Shown: piece by piece, positions 62,927-64,000 of the stretch
How positions within the stretch are numbered: position 1 is the stretch's first letter
How the letters are laid out: the number at the start of each line of letters is the position of its first letter
Assembly: GCF_000711975.1 (NCBI RefSeq)
Contig: NZ_JONT01000009.1
Location: forward strand, 34,668-98,667
Source: Desulfofalx alkaliphila DSM 12257
GTDB lineage: Bacteria > Bacillota > Desulfotomaculia > Desulfotomaculales > Desulfohalotomaculaceae
Length of the DNA stretch: 64,000 nt
Direction: 5' to 3'
Translations under genes and position numbers: made by a program
Notes under the pieces: generated by a model
What the model saw: the letters and a program-made list of their open reading frames with translations, nothing else
Told to the model about the DNA's origin: nothing
The model's database searches: none

Positions 62927-63133
62927 ATGTTAGCCTTTTGTGAGAACTGCCATGAGCTGGCTGAATACACTGTCAGAGATGAACCAAAAGAAAAGATTAT
63001 CAAAGGCAATAAGGTTGAATACATGGGTAAAGAGGCGTACTGCAAAGACTGTGGCAGTGAAATCTTTGTGGCCGATATACGGGATCATAATTTAAGCATG
63101 TTGGATAAGGCTTATAGGGAATGGAAGGGTTGA
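62927..63133 (+). CDS. Zinc-ribbon small protein (MqsA-type N-terminal domain like)
   Basis: 68 residues. Two CxxC knuckles, FCENCHELAEY and YCKDCGSEIF, with a helical tail. This is like the zinc-binding half of YgiT/MqsA-type proteins but without the HTH half. Strong G-rich ribosome site (GGGGGGGG) 6 bases before the ATG. Role unknown. Confidence 0.6.
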   Translation: MLAFCENCHELAEYTVRDEPKEKIIKGNKVEYMGKEAYCKDCGSEIFVADIRDHNLSMLDKAYREWKG

Positions 63134-63243
63134 TTACTGTTGCGGAAGTTGAACTCATAAAGAAAAAGCCCGGCTGCAACCGGACTGTGGTAAAACGATT
63201 AAGCCATTATACCACCATTAGGAGGTGGAGGCAATATGCCTAA
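63121..63243 (+). CDS. Possible 40-residue basic protein
   Basis: An open frame overlapping the end of the zinc-ribbon gene: MEGLITVAEVELIKKKPGCN then TVVKRLSHYTTIRRWRQYA. The basic helical part resembles a partial HTH. It lacks a well-spaced ribosome site. Confidence 0.3.
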   Translation: MEGLITVAEVELIKKKPGCNRTVVKRLSHYTTIRRWRQYA

Positions 63244-63490
63244 TAATTGTCCAGTGTGTTATGAGGCGTTGGATGGTCAATACTGTGCAAGTTGCTGTAA
63301 GCACTACTGCCCAATATGTCAGGGCATGATGGAGTTGGGTGAGAGAGATTTTTCGCAAGCTCAATTTGTGCGTGGTGATATAGAGGTGGACAGGGTTGTG
63401 CAAAATGTGTTGTATTGCCCTAAGTGTGAGGTGGTGGAGCATGATGCAGAGGAAGTTTACTCCGGGGATGAAAGTCGAGCACCTTTTTAG
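63236..63490 (+). CDS. Zinc-ribbon small protein of the element
   Basis: 84 residues with three CxxC or CxxxC pairs: NCPVCYEA, YCASCCKHYCPICQ and YCPKCEVVEHD. A strong TTAGGAGGTGGAGG site precedes the ATG. Likely binds zinc; the function is unknown. Confidence 0.6.
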   Translation: MPNNCPVCYEALDGQYCASCCKHYCPICQGMMELGERDFSQAQFVRGDIEVDRVVQNVLYCPKCEVVEHDAEEVYSGDESRAPF

Positions 63491-63677
63491 GGGGCCATGC
63501 ACGGTTGTGAGGGAGTCCACCACGCTGATTGGTTGGCCCACGGTGTTTGTTGAGGACGCCAACGGAGTAGTGCATGAGGTAAACCCTAAATATTTGAAAA
63601 GGATTGATGAGGATGAACGCATTGCAGCTAAGAGAGCTGGAAAACCTGCCAGTAGAGCAGGAGAGGGAACAGTTTGA
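63441..63677 (+). CDS. Small phage protein with beta-rich core
   Basis: 78 residues, MMQRKFTPGMKVEHLFRGPC then STTLIGWPTVFVEDANGVVHEVNPKYLKRID. The pattern resembles short SH3-like DUF2158/YodC proteins common in phages. ATG 63441 has GAGG 9 bases upstream. It overlaps both neighbours in other frames. Confidence 0.55.
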   Translation: MMQRKFTPGMKVEHLFRGPCTVVRESTTLIGWPTVFVEDANGVVHEVNPKYLKRIDEDERIAAKRAGKPASRAGEGTV

Positions 63678-64000
63678 AATACAGGATATCAACGCTGCTA
63701 ACTGGGCGGTGCGTAAAATAGCAGCTGCACAGGCGGCCATTAGAGAGAGGGAGATACTGGCCCAAGCAGAGATTGACCGCATTAAACAGTGGCTTGTTAG
63801 CGAGACAAAGGAACTACAGCAAACGATAGACTTTTTTACCAGGCTACTAGAAAAATACCACCGGAAACAGATTAAGGCGGATCCAAAAAATAAAACCATT
63901 AAGCTGCCATACGGTACACTAAAAATGCGGGCCCAACAGCCGCAATATCAGCGGGATGATGCAGCGATAAAGGAGTGGGCCCGAGTCAATCGGCCCGAGG
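63613..64000 (+). CDS. Gam-like host-nuclease inhibitor protein, cut by window edge
   Basis: 129 codons visible. A long coiled coil with AANWAVRKIAAAQAAIRERE and EIDRIKQWLVSETKELQ, then FFTRLLEKYHR and the beta-type motif KTIKLPYGTLKMRAQQP. This is the phage Mu Gam-like family, which binds DNA ends and blocks host exonucleases. ATG 63613 with AAGG 10 bases upstream. Its C-terminus lies beyond the window. Confidence 0.8.
   Translation, partial: MNALQLRELENLPVEQEREQFEIQDINAANWAVRKIAAAQAAIREREILAQAEIDRIKQWLVSETKELQQTIDFFTRLLEKYHRKQIKADPKNKTIKLPYGTLKMRAQQPQYQRDDAAIKEWARVNRPE

Larger units (their letters stand above)
59536..64000. mobile_element. Prophage or prophage-like element inserted in prkA, one end only
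   Basis: From the prkA break to the right edge, every gene is phage-like and short: large serine recombinase, CI/LexA repressor, Cro-like protein, an Xis-like HTH, zinc ribbons and a Gam-type protein. Layout is int-cI (minus) and early genes (plus) from a divergent control region. Its far end is beyond the window. Confidence 0.85.

Noticed and set aside
1..64000. tRNA, rRNA or CRISPR arrays
   Set aside because: No tRNA T-loop with matching stems, no rRNA-like sequence and no regularly spaced direct repeats were seen.

Overview
The window looks like the chromosome of an anaerobic, spore-forming, low-to-moderate GC Firmicute of the Desulfotomaculum/Pelotomaculum (Peptococcaceae) type. The signs are HndC/HndD-type iron-sulfur flavoprotein subunits, an 11-subunit Nuo complex without NuoEFG, a tungsten-type aldehyde:ferredoxin oxidoreductase, a Firmicute-style ylxM-ffh-rpsP-khpA-ylqD-rimM-trmD-rplS-lepB-rbgA-rnhB operon, MurT/GatD, and the sporulation-associated kinase gene prkA. 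Strong GGAGG ribosome binding sites and frequent TTG/GTG starts also fit.

Layout. Bases 1-2122 (minus) hold hndC and the start of hndD, followed by a small phosphoesterase. Bases 3042-8208 are a five-gene salvage operon for S-adenosylmethionine by-products: a nucleoside phosphorylase with a 6-oxopurine-type active site, MtnA, S-adenosylhomocysteine hydrolase, a class II aldolase and an MTA/SAH deaminase. A class III aminotransferase follows (minus). Bases 10347-17191 are the SRP/ribosome-maturation operon, with a probable L19 leader RNA. Bases 17741-27516 are nuoABCDHIJKLMN. Bases 27621-38022 are a mixed housekeeping stretch: YraN, HtpX-like protease, PepF, two bacterial PH-domain proteins, MotAB and ComM, with a broken second copy of a comM segment nearby.

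Bases 39410-52448 are a sugar-acid catabolic locus: an IclR regulator, an SDR and a zinc alcohol dehydrogenase, a TRAP transporter, 2-keto-3-deoxygluconate (KDG) kinase, KDPG aldolase, a 2-hydroxyacid dehydrogenase, two DapA-family aldolases, and a ferredoxin/AOR/MoaD-like module. A reasonable reading is import of a uronate-type acid, conversion to KDG, and cleavage by a phosphorylated route (kinase plus KDPG aldolase) or a non-phosphorylated route (DapA-type aldolase), with AOR oxidising the aldehyde product to reduced ferredoxin. Palindromes built on TGTTTCA/TGAAACA mark likely IclR operators. An auxin-efflux-type carrier and a DUF456 protein follow. Next comes a DsbA/FrnE-like protein whose first active-site cysteine codon is an in-frame TGA followed by a SECIS-like hairpin, so it is probably a selenoprotein. 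An isoaspartyl peptidase and murT-gatD come after it.

From about 59530 to the right edge lies one end of a prophage or prophage-like element. prkA stops after about 145 codons, and a large serine recombinase gene, which seems to start with AUA, begins 8 bases further on facing the opposite way. Then come a LexA/CI-type repressor, divergent operators, a Cro-like protein, several tiny zinc-ribbon and HTH proteins and a Gam-like nuclease inhibitor. Insertion inside a sporulation-linked gene recalls the skin-type elements that excise during sporulation. The distal half of prkA is not in the window. No tRNA, rRNA or CRISPR array was seen.
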